Shown here one piece after another: positions 1-11,074 of a stretch of 54,585 nucleotides of DNA. Every line of letters starts with the position of its first letter. Within the stretch, counting starts at the first letter, position 1. The stretch is taken from positions 1 to 54,585 of the forward strand of contig MSJI02000478.1 of assembly GCA_001931905.2 (NCBI GenBank), in the 5' to 3' direction. The DNA is from Cladosporium sp. IMV 00045 (taxonomy: Eukaryota; Ascomycota; Dothideomycetes; Cladosporiales; Cladosporiaceae). The notes under the pieces were generated by a model. It was not told the origin of the DNA. It searched no databases and saw only the letters and a program-made list of their open reading frames with translations. The position numbers and the translations under genes are program-made.

Positions 1-617
1 AACACCACGAGCGCGGCTGGGGCTACACGACGGCCAGCTCGACGGAGGACCTGCTCGCGCGCTTCGCCGCCCTGTGCCGCGCCGTCGTGCACGCCGGCAC
101 CTGCGCGGGCTTCGTGTACACGCAGACCACCGACATCGAGCAGGAGACCAACGGGCTTTACACGTACGACCGCGCGCCGAAAATGCCCGCCGATAAGGTG
201 AGGGCGATCGTCGCCGAGGCGGCGGAGACGTACCTGGCGCACGCGCGCAAGACGGCCAAGCCGCGCGATGTTGTGTTCAGAGGCGGGTTGGGGGATGAGA
301 GGAGCGTGAAGGGGCTGAGGATCGAGGAGGGGAGGTATCTTGTCGGCGAGTGTGCGGTTGATTTGCAGGGTGGGGAGTGGAAGGTTTCGAAGCTGGATTT
401 GGACGGTTGTTTTGTGAATACTTGGGGCAAGGTCACGTGGGCTAAGGGAGGGGGTTTTGTGGCTTCGTGTAGGGATTTGAGGCTGAGGGCCGATGGTGCT
501 GCTGGTGTTCCTACGGTTTTGGAGGTTGAGGTGGGTGATGGGCGGAGTTGGCAGACGAATGTGGTGAGGTTGGAGGAGAGGATTGGAAATGTGGGAGGGG
601 AGTTGGTTTTTGCGTGA
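1..617 (+). CDS. Glycoside hydrolase family 2 protein, 3' end, with C-terminal CVNH-like domain
   Basis: The gene enters from the left edge, so the start and most of the catalytic part are missing. The reading frame is open from base 3 and stops with TGA at 615-617. The first ~70 visible residues match the end of a GH2 (beta-galactosidase/beta-mannosidase-like) TIM barrel; the stretch around FVYTQTTDIEQETNGLYTYD is typical of fungal GH2 proteins. After a short linker the last ~110 residues have the two-fold pattern of a cyanovirin-N homology (CVNH) lectin domain: a W-x-S-x-L-D-L-[DN] strand followed by N-x-x-G-x-[LV], an F-x-x-SC turn, then a second copy of the same pattern ending LEERIGNVGGEL. 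The GH2 call is secure. The CVNH call rests on pattern matching by eye. A glycosidase with a glycan-binding tail would be expected to act on extracellular polysaccharide or glycoprotein, but the signal peptide region is outside the window. Confidence 0.8.
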   Translation, partial: HHERGWGYTTASSTEDLLARFAALCRAVVHAGTCAGFVYTQTTDIEQETNGLYTYDRAPKMPADKVRAIVAEAAETYLAHARKTAKPRDVVFRGGLGDERSVKGLRIEEGRYLVGECAVDLQGGEWKVSKLDLDGCFVNTWGKVTWAKGGGFVASCRDLRLRADGAAGVPTVLEVEVGDGRSWQTNVVRLEERIGNVGGELVFA

Positions 618-1226
618 GGATGGAGTGGGAGATTGAGGTTGAGGACGGGATGGTTTTCGCCTGCCTAGTTGGGAATGCAACGTGAATATTGAAAATGAAA
701 TGAATCGAAATGGCCTTGCAATATTTTGTTGATGGTTGATATCTTATCTGTTTCTCGATACAGCTGTGGCTATCTCTCAGCACGCCCAGTTCATCCCGCA
801 TGGGGTGTGTGGCGCTGCGCCATCTGAGACATGCCTCTGTAGAACTCGTATTCCCTGCGTTGATAAGAAACATCATGCATCTTCGGCTCCCCTAAGCAAA
901 TTCCGTATCGTTTCAAATAGGCATTATCATAGCTAACCTCCCCGACCTTCCTTTTATTTTGGTTTCGTCGAACGAACAACGCCTCGGTGAAAACAGAGAT
1001 TCCTAGCGACATGGAAAAGAATGAAGCCTGAACTGCTTCTCCAAAAGATAAATGAAACTGATCGACAAAACCACCCAAAGAAAAGAAAATCAAGCCTGCT
1101 GGGCCTCCCAAACCCACTCGCACCATGCCCCTCCGGCATGCCTCCACCACCCATTCGTGATATCGTAAAGTCGGCGAATTAGACTGACTGACCTCTCGGG
1201 CCACACCATCTTCTTGACATTCAAAC
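618..1226. other. Intergenic, convergent 3' flanks
   Basis: This lies between the convergent ends of the GH2 gene and the serine-rich gene, so it should hold both 3' untranslated regions. A long open frame on the minus strand (791-1204) lacks an ATG at its start and is treated as chance. Confidence 0.6.
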
Positions 1227-1793
1227 TCATCGCACCAGCAAATTCACCCAGCTACGCCTCTTCTTCTTCCGGTCTTCTTTCTCCTCATCTTTGCCCGCGC
1301 CCTTGCCTCTGCGATCCCCCTCTCTCACGCCGCCAGGCGGCCTCGACTGCTCCATGCGCGCCAGCCAATCCGTGAACTCCAGCTCGCCGGGCGCCGAAGC
1401 CGTGGAAGACACAGAATGGTCTCGTCGAAGCTGTGGTCGGGCAAGGCCGCTGAGTGGTCTGCTGAATCTGGGAGAAGAACTGCGGGCTGGTTGCTTGCCG
1501 GCGGCGATGGAGGTGGCCGCTGAGTGGGGTTGACGGGATTTTCTGTGGCTGTAGGAAGAGTCGTCTGAGGAGAGGTCGAGAGATGATAGGGAGAGACTTG
1601 GTGCTGGGTGGGCTTCTGGCTCGACGGGGATGGGGTCCTGGAAGCGTACGGAGCGCTTGGGCTTGCCGGTTGATGAGGAGGTGGTGGATGCTTGGCCGGA
1701 GGAGCGGATTGAGGAGGCGTAGGTGCTGTCGTTGGCGCTGCCGCAGACGCTGCTTGGCAGGCCGGCGCTGCTGGCGCCGTGGGATGAGGTCAT
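1227..1793 (-). CDS. Hypothetical serine-rich basic protein
   Basis: A single-exon frame of 188 residues begins with ATG at 1793 and stops at 1227. I do not recognise a family. The N-terminal half is very rich in Ser and Thr. A KRSVRFQDP motif near residues 45-54 fits the RVxF consensus used to dock protein phosphatase 1, and is followed by a run with DLSSDDSS. The C-terminal third has a likely structured element (ELEFTDWLARMEQ, ~135-148) and then a strongly charged tail of Lys, Arg, Asp and Glu that ends SWVNLLVR. There is no signal peptide or membrane span. The composition suggests a disordered cytosolic or nuclear regulatory protein; that is inference. Fungal genomes hold many such lineage-restricted proteins. 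The start is the first ATG in an open frame, and a short upstream exon cannot be excluded. Confidence 0.6.
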   Translation of the reverse strand: MTSSHGASSAGLPSSVCGSANDSTYASSIRSSGQASTTSSSTGKPKRSVRFQDPIPVEPEAHPAPSLSLSSLDLSSDDSSYSHRKSRQPHSAATSIAAGKQPARSSSPRFSRPLSGLARPQLRRDHSVSSTASAPGELEFTDWLARMEQSRPPGGVREGDRRGKGAGKDEEKEDRKKKRRSWVNLLVR

Positions 1794-3432
1794 GGGCGTG
1801 GATGGTGTCAGGGTTTGAGAAGAGGGGTGATGGTTGATATGATATGTGGTATATTGAATATGGAAGATTGTATGTGTGAAGGAGAAAGAAAACGATCAGA
1901 AAAAGGCGCCAATTCAGTCCCTGAAGGAGCGCAGTAATAACAGCGAGCTGAAGTAAGGTCCCTGTGGATTAGTTGGGATGGATTGCTTGGTCGGGTTGTT
2001 AGTCCGGCTTGGGGGCCCATGCAGAGGCAACGCACGTATACGGGGAGTGAGAGGATTTTGGTACAACTCAGAGGTTAAGACCGATTAGAGGCAGATCAAA
2101 GTATGAACTCTACCGCACGGCACAGTCAGGCCTGATTCTAGGCGGGTAGGGCCCCACGGATGAAGCAGAAGCAAAAAAGGGAGACTACCCAAGTGGATAT
2201 TGACAAAGCCAGTCTCCATACCGACGCGGGCCAGAATTGCGGCGGCGCATGCATCGAAATACAATATTGTTTGCAACGCCGAACCAGTCTCCATTGATGG
2301 CGGAGCAGCGTGGAGAGAAGAGTCAAAAAGTGGGCATGGGTACTGGCATGGTGCCCATGGGAAAAACATGGATGCCAGCTTCGGGAGAATTATATTGTGC
2401 ATACCCGCCTACCCGTTTGCATAAATAGACAGAGTCTTGGAGTGATCAGCAATCGGCGACTAGGATGATGGCGACTCGGCGAGCTCCAGCTGAACGGCAC
2501 TAGGGACAGCTTCTCGCGTGGCCATGTAACAGTAACTCCGCCAAGATGAACACATCACAGGCGGTTCCTGGACTGGAGGGAAGTATCTGCAAGGGCAGCG
2601 AGGCGCTAGCTGAGGTTTGCCTCTGCTGTCCAAGCGAAAAACGTGGTGGATGATGTTGAGATAGAGTGCAGGCGACGGGAGTGCCCTGATGGCCTGACGG
2701 TCTCAGCGGCGTGGCTGGCCATTCAGCCGTTGTGCTTTTTTGCGTGAAGACGGGTCGAGAGCTCCCCTCACTTACAAAAAGTGCCGAAGTGAGTTCATCC
2801 AGGCACACCAGGGGCAAGCCACGCGGGCCTGATCAGGTACGCTTCCGATCGTCGCTCTTCATGATTCACGTTGCCACCCATGGTTCGCGTGCCCATCTGG
2901 CAGGCCTCATGCTGATCTCCGCCCGGCATACTGCATGCATTCCATACATACCGTGCGAGCGTGCTTTGCAGCACCTGTTGTGTCACCTACTCGATTGGGC
3001 CGCCCTCGACCTCACTCGTGCAAACTCACGCCATCTCACCACGATCGTCGCCATTCCCACCGCCGACATCGCCACCCGCTCGCCACGATCCAGCAGGGCA
3101 ATGTCTGACCGAGGGCACATGCTGTGGTGCCAGCATCACCTCATCCCACCGTTTCAACGCACGTGCGGGAGATGTGCCGTACTACAGCAAGACTACGGCG
3201 TGGCTACTGCACATTCGCTCGACGTCTTCCATTCGCTTGATTACTATTGATTAAAATACCAAGACCTGAACCCCTCCGTGGCATCCCGCTAGACGCCCAG
3301 CTTCGTATTCGCTACTGCTGCTTTACCAACTCCAGGTTGGCGGGAAAAAAGATTGTTCACAGCGTCTTCTTCATTACTGTCGTGCAAGGGAATTGGCTCT
3401 TCAAGTCGCAATTCGTGGTTTTAGTTCACCGC
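1794..3432. other. Intergenic, 1.6 kb
   Basis: This is the upstream region of the serine-rich gene and the 3' flank of the next gene on the same strand. Overlapping open frames in three phases (notably 2711-3250) show no recognisable domain or good start context. No repeat or RNA gene is visible. Confidence 0.5.
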
Positions 3433-4515
3433 TCACTTCAGCCCGAGGACCCTTCTTGCTTTCGCGCTCTCTGCAGCGCCTGCCATCAGCTGTCCTTCTA
3501 GTCCTGTTCCTGGATTTGTAGGCGAGGTGGAAATTCGATCAAGCAGTGATGAGCGAAACAGCCATGCAGAGAGCGCCGGCACATCGTTCGCCGGCATGCT
3601 CGATGCCTTCGCGTGCGTTTGGGTTGTCTTCGGTGACGTGGCGATGCGAAGCGAGAACGCTTTTTTGCCCAGTTGTCTCCCGGCTTTGAGGCACTTGCTG
3701 GTGGAGTATGACTTTGCTCTTGCACCCCCGCTACTGTCTGAGTCGTCCTCTTTGCCGCCTGTGTCTTCATCCTCATCGTCAGAGAGGTCGAAGAATGACA
3801 CCAACGCTGTCTCCTCGAATCGCACTTTCTTGGAAGAAGCCATGGAGCCATCCGAGATGTTGCGTGCGTGCGCACAGGCGTTCTTCACATAGCTGTTGTA
3901 GCTATAGACGCTGCTGTTTACGCTGTATATGCTGCTCGCATTCGATCGCCTCTCCATATTGCTGCTGAACACTGACGCAGACCAGTCGCTGCTCGAACTC
4001 CGAGCATCGCTCAACTGACGTTCGAAAGGCTTCTTTCGGAGAGATCTCATACTGCGATCATCACTGACCGTACAAATATCGCTGGCCCAGTAATTTAAAG
4101 CGCTGCTCTCAGGAGACTGGGGCGAATCGAAATCCGTGCTGTAAACACTGCTCGGCCGGCGGGCAATGGCATCTTCACCCATGTTCTGCGACCCGTACTT
4201 TTCGTAAGGTTTCGGCAAATGCGTTTCTGCGGCATGAGGATTTGGCCAGTGGGAAAAATCGGCCTCCGAGCTGTACACGCTGCTTGGCCGCCGGATTGTA
4301 GCATCAGCCGAAACGACCACCGGCCACTCTTCCACTGCATCTTCCGGTATCATGGGCAAAGGCTTCATGAGGCTGAGCTCGAGCTGCCCTCGTTGGCGTC
4401 GTGATTGCTGGTCTGCGGCATAAAGTGCCTCTTCCACAATGCCATACCACTCACTGACATTGTCGTTTGCGAGCCACTCTGGCTCACCGTTTTCGAAGTA
4501 TTGATCAAAACTCAT
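3433..4515 (-). CDS. Hypothetical serine-rich protein with RRPSSVYS repeats
   Basis: A single-exon protein of 360 residues. The open frame extends to 4635, but I place the start at the ATG at 4515 because its context (GCCGCCATGA) is close to ideal and the protein-like sequence begins there. The N-terminus (MSFDQYFENGEPEWLANDN, then a helix to ~36) is acidic and probably folded. The motif RRPSSVYS occurs twice, at about 75-82 and 119-126, each followed by an acidic/aromatic stretch; a related ERRSNASSIYS lies near 188-198. RRPS fits the basophilic (PKA-like) kinase consensus. KKVRF near 229-233 fits the RVxF docking motif for protein phosphatase 1, followed by an acidic DLSDDEDED run. There is no signal peptide or membrane span. 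The function is unknown; a phospho-regulated scaffold is a guess from the motifs. Confidence 0.65.
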   Translation of the reverse strand: MSFDQYFENGEPEWLANDNVSEWYGIVEEALYAADQQSRRQRGQLELSLMKPLPMIPEDAVEEWPVVVSADATIRRPSSVYSSEADFSHWPNPHAAETHLPKPYEKYGSQNMGEDAIARRPSSVYSTDFDSPQSPESSALNYWASDICTVSDDRSMRSLRKKPFERQLSDARSSSSDWSASVFSSNMERRSNASSIYSVNSSVYSYNSYVKNACAHARNISDGSMASSKKVRFEETALVSFFDLSDDEDEDTGGKEDDSDSSGGARAKSYSTSKCLKAGRQLGKKAFSLRIATSPKTTQTHAKASSMPANDVPALSAWLFRSSLLDRISTSPTNPGTGLEGQLMAGAAESAKARRVLGLK

Positions 4516-7500
4516 GGCGGCCAGCCGCTGATATTGGTTGGAAGTAAGGTATCGCTTGGAAGGATCGTGTTGGCGTGGATGCCACGACGACACCACGAGG
4601 GCCAGGTAAGAGTATTTACTATCAACCAGACCCATTCTTCAGCTCGCGTGGCCGCCTGCGCCTCTAACATGGATCACAGATCGAGAACAGATCCCTTTCT
4701 GCAACCGGTAAAGACATCGTGCGTACCAAGGCTACCAGGTGAAAGGCGACCTCTTTTCGTCACAATCGAAGAGGAACAACATCACTCAAACCACCGGTAC
4801 GCACCAAGACACGCCGCCTGAAGCCTCTCCTAGATCTTGCGATCTTTAGGCCTTCAAGCCGCTCTTTAGCTGCAGATTGCTTGCACCGTCCACTGGCCAA
4901 TTCACTGCTTACCACACAGAACCGGCCTTTCCCTCCCGGACCGCGATCCTCCCAGTACTGAAACATCTTCCCACCACCAGAGGGCCGGACTCGCACGAAC
5001 AAGCAACAAGATCCAGAGGAACCACCAAACCATTCGCTTGCACGTCAACTCAGTGCAAGTCCAGCCGTGCCTGCGAGGTCGGAGTCACTGCAAGCTCTCA
5101 TTGACCAAACGGCTTATCGCCCGGCTTGCTAGAACATCGCACTACGAATGCGTGAAGAACAACACAGAACCGTGGTTCCAACCGACTCAGGCGATTGCGA
5201 CGCGAGCAGTTAATATCCTATCACACGCTTCGGGTCCAGCTCCTCCGAGGGGACAGCAAGGCCCAGGCGGCTGGAACCTATAATGCCGGCCGTTATAGCG
5301 CGGCTCTAGAGTTCGACAGAAGACGATGATGTCTCAGACGGGCCGGCGCAAGCTTTGCCACACTGCTCCCAGCGCCCTGGTGCAGGACTTGAGCAGGAAG
5401 ATCGAGCGGCCTGAAATCCTCTCTCTCTTACTAGGAAATAATAATGGAGATAAGTGATGCTCTCATGTGTCGTCTCCCATCGACCCACGCGAGCGGAACT
5501 TCGATCGTCACATCCTGGCGTGCCATGTGCGGATCAAACGAAGAAGGTTATGGACGATCTGCCTCCAGCTGCATCCGGCAAGTTCTGTGACATTGCCGTG
5601 AAGATCGTGACGCGAACGGCATTGAGGATCACGTGTTTTCATGCCCAGCGGATTTGGTCAAAAATCGGGATGCGTGGCTATGCTCCCTGATTCCCTTGGG
5701 AAGAACTGCAGAGAGGTGAGGTCCCCTTCGTACCCACGCCCGCGATCCCGTATTCTTTACGACCGGGGGCTCGGGACGAGGCTATACCACTCCTGCTGCG
5801 CGGGGAGTCGAGCCCGCTTGGGTTATCCTATTCTCGCCTTGGGTACGTAAGCTATACCATCCGTTGTTTGGGCTTGTGTTATCGATCTTCCCTGTCTGAC
5901 AGGAGCGAGCTGAAGTGGTTGCGATCGCCCTTCAAAGCGTGGTAACTCGCCGCCTCTCGCATCTTCTTTGCATGGCTGGAGGGGTGGTGTATTGATGGTT
6001 TAGAGCCTCTCAAGGCCACGGACTGACGACATGAGAACCGAATGAGCAATTCCGCCCAGCAGAAACAAAGCCATCAGGACCTTACGACCGGATATGACAA
6101 AAAACCAAACAGACAATCCTGGACAGAGTTATACGCTCGTGGGTCGCACGTGATCGGTATACCGCACAGTATACAGTAGCTGAGGTACGACAGGGTCATC
6201 CAGGATACGACCCTCGCTCGAAGATGCCCCGAGCCACTTTCCGACTGCTCAACCAGTCGTGGTGACCACTCAAGGATACTTCTCCTCAGCTACGGTGCAA
6301 ATCTATCCTGCTGAGCTGGGTTGTAAGTTTCACTTTTACCTTGCGAGACTCTTCGGTCTCATAGCCTTCTTGAAGCTCAGCTCACGATCGTCCTCTCTTC
6401 CACGTTGTCAAACGCGGTCGTCTGGAATTAGGGCCCGTTCCCAGAGCTACATGTTGCCTTTCCTCCTCCTGATCGTCACGAGCAAGAGGTGTGAGGTAGA
6501 GCTCGAAGCAAGGTACGGGACCGCATGGCAGACGAATCTGTTTGCGTGTAGAATGGTCTCACTCGCCTCTGTGATTGAGTGATTGGATCTTGAGGTGTTG
6601 GTAAGATCACCAAGGTTGAGGGTGATACGGTGACGTTCCCCTGCAGTGTAGAAGAACAGACTCCGGGTACCTGTGAAGTAGTGAGATGAAACGGGAGTAG
6701 GAGGAAGGGGACTCGTACACGATACGACCCCAACTCCTCGATGATCCTCGACCTCACACCTCATTCGCATCCTCATCCTCATCCTCATACCTCATCCTCA
6801 TACCTCATCCTCATACCTCATCCTCCTAGCCACGTGCCCACGCCTCCCAAGCAGGACCAGCACTGCGGCGCCAGAAGACTTGATACGTCAATTTCACCAA
6901 TTCACTCACCAAGATCATATCCAATATTGCTCCTTAATCCCCAAAACCAACAAACGCCAACGCGCACATCGCTGCTTACCTACTCTAAGCCCGTTTCCTC
7001 CCCGGGATGTTAATGACCACAGAGATTATTCAATAAACACGCACATGTTTCTACTAGGATAGCAGAAGTAGGTAAAGATAACATTCAACTCAGACAACTG
7101 AATTGAAGCAATCAAGTCGACTCAAAATCAAAAAATAGTGCAGTGAAAGAAAGCGTGAAGGAGATTTCGAAACTGCATTATGAATTGATTGATATAGAGA
7201 TGAAGGGCTTTGCGGAATCATAACGGAGGTAGAAGTTGTAAGACGTGCAAGGAGGATGATGTCGATGACAGAAAGTAACGCAGTACTATATGTGTGTTTC
7301 TCTCATCATCCCCCCATCTGATCGCTGCGACTCTTTGTATCTGGCTTTTGAGTCTGCTCTTTCGCGTTCTTCTCTCTTCCTGATAACAAACCCAGCAGCT
7401 AGAAAAGAAAAACAAGGTAATCAAAACAGCCAGAAGAAACAAGAACAAACGAAACAAACTTCAAAGACGCATGTAATAACACGTCCAAAATATAAGGCAA

Positions 7501-8074
7501 AAACTCTCCTTCTCTCTCAAAAACAATCCACAACTTCACACATCTGCCCCGTGATCCATGCACCAAACCAGCTCACTCCATCCCCTCTCCACCCCCTCCC
7601 CCTTCACTCTCCTATCTCACATCCCATCCCTACCACCCATCCCTGAGCCCACCCCATCAAACCCCAACCCTCGCAACCAAAATCCCCAGTTCAACCCTGA
7701 CTAGCAAACCCGCGCGAATGACTCGGCGTGCCGAATTTGATGAGAGCGGAAGGCAAGCTGCGGGGCGCCGGAGAAGAGGGGGGGATGTCAGTCATCTTTA
7801 TCATCGGAGAAAGCAGTTAAGACAAGCCAAGGTTTGGCCAGAGGGCGTGAGTGAATGGCGGGGTTCAAAGGGAAAGAGAATGAAACATAGGATATGATGT
7901 TGTTCAAGATAGTATGATAAGGAAAAAAAAAAAGGAGAAACAGTTAAGTATTAGGTCTTTTGTCTCTGCTTCGATTAAAATAAAGAGGTATACAGACAGG
8001 GGAGGAGGGCTAAGGAAAAAAGGCTGCGGGCAGGTGTATAGAGTGAGTGCAGAAAGAGAAGGATGGTAGTTTTT
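4516..8074. other. Gene-free interval, 3.6 kb
   Basis: No convincing protein-coding gene, tRNA or transposon is seen. The interval is mostly mixed-composition sequence with many short open frames in all phases. It contains a CCTCAT-based microsatellite (6769-6826) and pyrimidine- and A-rich stretches between about 7380 and 7680 and near 7920-7930. The part next to 8075 is the 3' flank of the septin gene. This is long for a compact genome and could hold a non-coding RNA or a decayed element. Confidence 0.5.
6769..6826. repeat. CCTCAT/CCTCATAC microsatellite
   Basis: Tandem units of CCTCAT, changing to CCTCATCCTCATA, run for about 58 bases. It lies in a gene-free interval and has no evident function. 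Confidence 0.85.
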
Positions 8075-9548
8075 CTAGTACCCGTTCATGGTCACGCGGC
8101 TGCCGCCGGCGCTGCCGGGGATGCCGCTGCCTCGCGAGAGCTCGCGCTCGGCGGACGGGGAGATGGGGCGGGAGCCGCCGGCGCCCATCTGGGCGGATGA
8201 CTCCTTGAGGGCGAGGAGTTGCTTGGCGCGGAAGCCTGGGAAGGGAGGGGTTTGTTAGCTTGGAGATGGAGGTGGGTCGGGTGATGGTCAGTGAGAACGT
8301 ACCCTCGTAGTGGATTTGGCTGGTGGTCTCGATCAGGTCCTGGAGGTGGGTGCGGGTGAGGAAGTCACGGAGGTAGACGAATTCGCAGTGCCTCTCGTCT
8401 TCGACGTTAATGGTGCCCCAGCGGTTCTGGCGGGCGGGGACGTTGCGGCTGTTGTATGGTCAGCGAAGAGGTTTTGAAGAAGGGCTAATTTCCATGCGAC
8501 TCACCCGTCAATGTTCATGGTGTGCTCGGAGCCAACGACAGCGAAAGGAATGATGGATTTGATCTGGGCGTTCATAGCAGCCTCCTCAGAGTCGTTCTCC
8601 TCGTTCTCGTAAGGGTACATCCTGATGTTGTGGAAAGCGAACTCCTCCTTGATGCGGTCCTTGAACTGCTGGCGTTCCTCGAGAGTGAGAGAGTCGGCTT
8701 TGGCGATGACGGGAACGACGTTGACAGTCTCGCTCAGCTTCTTGAGGACAACGATATCGATCGGCTTGAGGCCGTGGCCAGACGGGGAGATGAAGTAGAG
8801 GCAGCAGTGGATGCGGGTGTCCTGGATGTAGCTGGATGGAAGTCAGCGCGTGCAATTGATTCTGTCCTGCCGACCTAGACTTACCGCTCACGCTGCGCGG
8901 TCAACTCCTTCCTGAGGTAGGCAGAGTGCTGGTCCTTGATGTACTTGACAATGGGGTCCCAGCAGCGGTCGTTGTTGACAAGATCGCCGTAGCCGGGAGT
9001 GTCAACAATGTTCAAGCGGAGACGCACGCCGTTCTCCTCAATCACATGAGTGACAGCCTGGATCTCGGTGGTCTGCCTGATAGGCTCGGTAGGCGCAAGG
9101 CGGCCCTTGGACTTGACGAGGTTGGAGGCGAAGATGGTGTTGATCAAGGTGGACTTGCCGAGACCGGTCTGGCCTGTTGAAGATGGAGAGTCAGTATGTG
9201 TTACTTGAGAGACTAAGACAATGCTCGTGGGTGTTTGCTATGCGCGTATGGATCATCTGGCGGCTTTTGGTAGGGAAATCTAAAGCGGCATCTCTGCGAC
9301 ACTGGCAGCACCCGGTGCAGCGTTCACTCCTCGCGATTACAAACTGACAGTCTGCGCATGCTCTCGTGCGACCGCATCGTTCAATGCGAGATATCCAACT
9401 TACCAACGCAAATAACATTGAACTGGAAACCCCGCTTCAGGAGCTTCTTCTCGATCTGGGTGGTGATGCTGTCGAAACCGACGTGGCTCTTGGGGAAGAC
9501 GCTCTGCGGCGTCTGCAGAGGCTGCTGAGGTGCTCCGACGTTGGACAT
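8075..9548 (-). CDS. CDC10: Septin, Cdc10/AspD class
   Basis: A filament-forming GTPase of the septin family that assembles at the cortex, septa and hyphal branch points. Five exons (9404-9548, 8885-9173, 8505-8831, 8303-8448, 8075-8235) join in frame to 355 residues; all four introns have GT donors and AG acceptors. The start ATG at 9548 precedes a short N-terminus leading into SHVGFDSIT. The GTPase motifs are complete: G1 GQTGLGKST at 49-57 (the first intron falls in codon 49), G3 DTPGYGD at 106-112, and G4 AKAD at 187-190. The septin-unique region near FVYLRDFLTRTHLQDLIE is present. The C-terminus is a short Gly/Ser tail with no coiled coil, which fits the Cdc10 class rather than Cdc3, Cdc11 or Cdc12. 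It is transcribed away from MRPL32, sharing a ~530 bp intergenic promoter region. Confidence 0.95.
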
Positions 9549-10080
9549 GGCGGCGGAGTAGGCGAGGGTGCGTGTGTGCGTGCGGTGTGGAAGTTGTGGA
9601 TTATTTGTTTGTCGCAGCGTTCACGGCCTTTGGAGTTGGCGTCTGGAGCTGGATAACGAACGTGGAGCGGTGATGGAGGGTATCAAGCCGGCGCGAGGCG
9701 ATAGAGGAGAGGAGGTGGAGGTATTGAGGTGGTTGAGGTAATGAGAAGTGAGAGGTATCGCAAGTAAGCGAGGTACAATGGAGATAGTGGACAGCAACAG
9801 CGACTGTCCTCACTCAATCGTCCAAGGGTTCATGTGCTCTACCTCCTGCCTCGCGCCATCCGCCTCTGGCCCTGGCGCACGAGACACAGCAGCGCGCGGG
9901 AAAGGGGCAGCCAGCACGCGCGGGAGAGCGGGAGCGCTAGCCTCGGCATCCCGCCCGCTAGCCGTTCTCTCTCTCCGCCGCCCGTACAGCTCTGGAGGAT
10001 ATACCAGGAATCCGTTATTTGCTGCATCGCATTGCATACCACAGCCTGGACGTCAACCTCACACGCCACCTCCAACAATC
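9549..10080. promoter_or_regulatory. Divergent intergenic region, septin / MRPL32
   Basis: This 532 bp segment separates the start codons of two divergently transcribed housekeeping genes and must contain both promoters. I did not see a clear TATA box. Open frames reading through it into MRPL32 are unlikely to be translated. Confidence 0.6.
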
Positions 10081-10642
10081 ATGGCCGCCATGTCAGTCGC
10101 GCCCTCGCGCTCATTCCTCGCCGCTTTCCTGCCCGTCGCTCGCGCATCGCTCCTCCCCCAGCAGCCCACCGGATCAATCGTCAACCGCATCCCATCCTTC
10201 TCCCAACTGCGAACCGCCATCCTCCCCGCCGCCTTGCTTCCAATCCCCGGTATCATCGACTCGCTATGGGAAGGAATTCTGAAGGCCGTGCCCAAGAACA
10301 AAACGAGTCACTCGTACGACTGCCAACCCAAATTGGAGGCACGAGACATTCGCTAACCCACCGCTCAGGAAGAAGAGATCCCGATTCATGGCCGGCAAAG
10401 GCCTGAAGGACGTCACCGCGCTCAACAAATGCAGCGCTTGCGGACAGCTCAAGCGCGCTCACGTCCTGTGCCCTTACTGCGTGCAGAGCATCAAGCGCTG
10501 GTTCGGCACCAACTTCCGCACCAAGGCTGATGTTGAGGAGGAGAGGATCGAGCAGCTCGAGCAGATCAACAAGGAGCTCAAAGCCAGTGGAAAGCAGCCC
10601 ATGAGCAAGCAAACAATGAAGGACAAGACCGAGCAGAAGTAG
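10081..10642 (+). CDS. MRPL32: Mitochondrial large-subunit ribosomal protein bL32m
   Basis: Component of the mitochondrial 54S subunit. Two exons (10081-10313, 10369-10642) flank a 55-nt intron containing CGCTAACCC as branch point; the joined frame gives 168 residues. The first ~70 residues are rich in Ala, Arg and Ser and poor in acids, as expected for a mitochondrial targeting and processed leader. The mature core starts at KAVPKNKTSHSKKRSRFMAG, the signature of mitochondrial bL32, followed by the zinc-ribbon cysteines CSAC at 99-102 and CPYC at 112-115. The tail is a charged helix ending TEQK. I chose the ATG at 10081 over upstream in-frame codons because the targeting sequence starts there. 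Bacterial L32 is far shorter; the leader is the normal fungal extension. Confidence 0.95.
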
Positions 10643-11074
10643 ACGGGTACGAAGTGGACTGGCGGGCAGATTCTTTGGTTTGGGCATAGCGATGGCGTTA
10701 CTGGGGGGAAAGACATGTTGCTCTGCTGAGCATGCGGAGCAGGACATGTTGGATTATTGTGTAAAATTTTTGTATATATATGTAGATATACCCAGAAATG
10801 GGAGAGTGTGACATTACCAGGCATCTTGGAATTCAAGACGAGCAACGAGGCTTGACGAATCTGTGAATTTCACGATCTCCCCGCTAACTTTAAAATGTCT
10901 CCCATCTCCAAACTCCCGCATATCCAAACGTCACCACAGTAAAATCCGACATTTGTAACGAACAACTTGAACTTCATGTGCCAAACAAAAACCCAAATCT
11001 ACCTGATATAAAAATTACGACCCAAGTGATCAGCAAGCGTTCCAGAACGCTCGCCAAATCACCACCACCAAAAA
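10643..11074. other. Intergenic, MRPL32 to SKI8
   Basis: This is the 3' flank of MRPL32 and the promoter of SKI8, with AT-rich sequence near 10756-10795. Nothing else is recognised. Confidence 0.5.

Noticed and set aside
791..1204. 137-codon minus-strand open frame
   Set aside because: It opens with GTG, lies in the expected 3' flank of the serine-rich gene, is in a different frame from it and shows no domain.
2711..3250. 179-codon plus-strand open frame
   Set aside because: It overlaps another open frame in a different phase, has low-complexity composition and no recognisable family or conserved motif.
5700..5860. GC-rich segment with a GGAGTCGAGCCC element resembling a tRNA B box
   Set aside because: I could not fold a T arm, anticodon arm and acceptor stem around it; the B-box match is poor.
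9748..10080. In-frame upstream extension of MRPL32
   Set aside because: The conserved leader and good start context begin at 10081; upstream sequence is divergent-promoter DNA.
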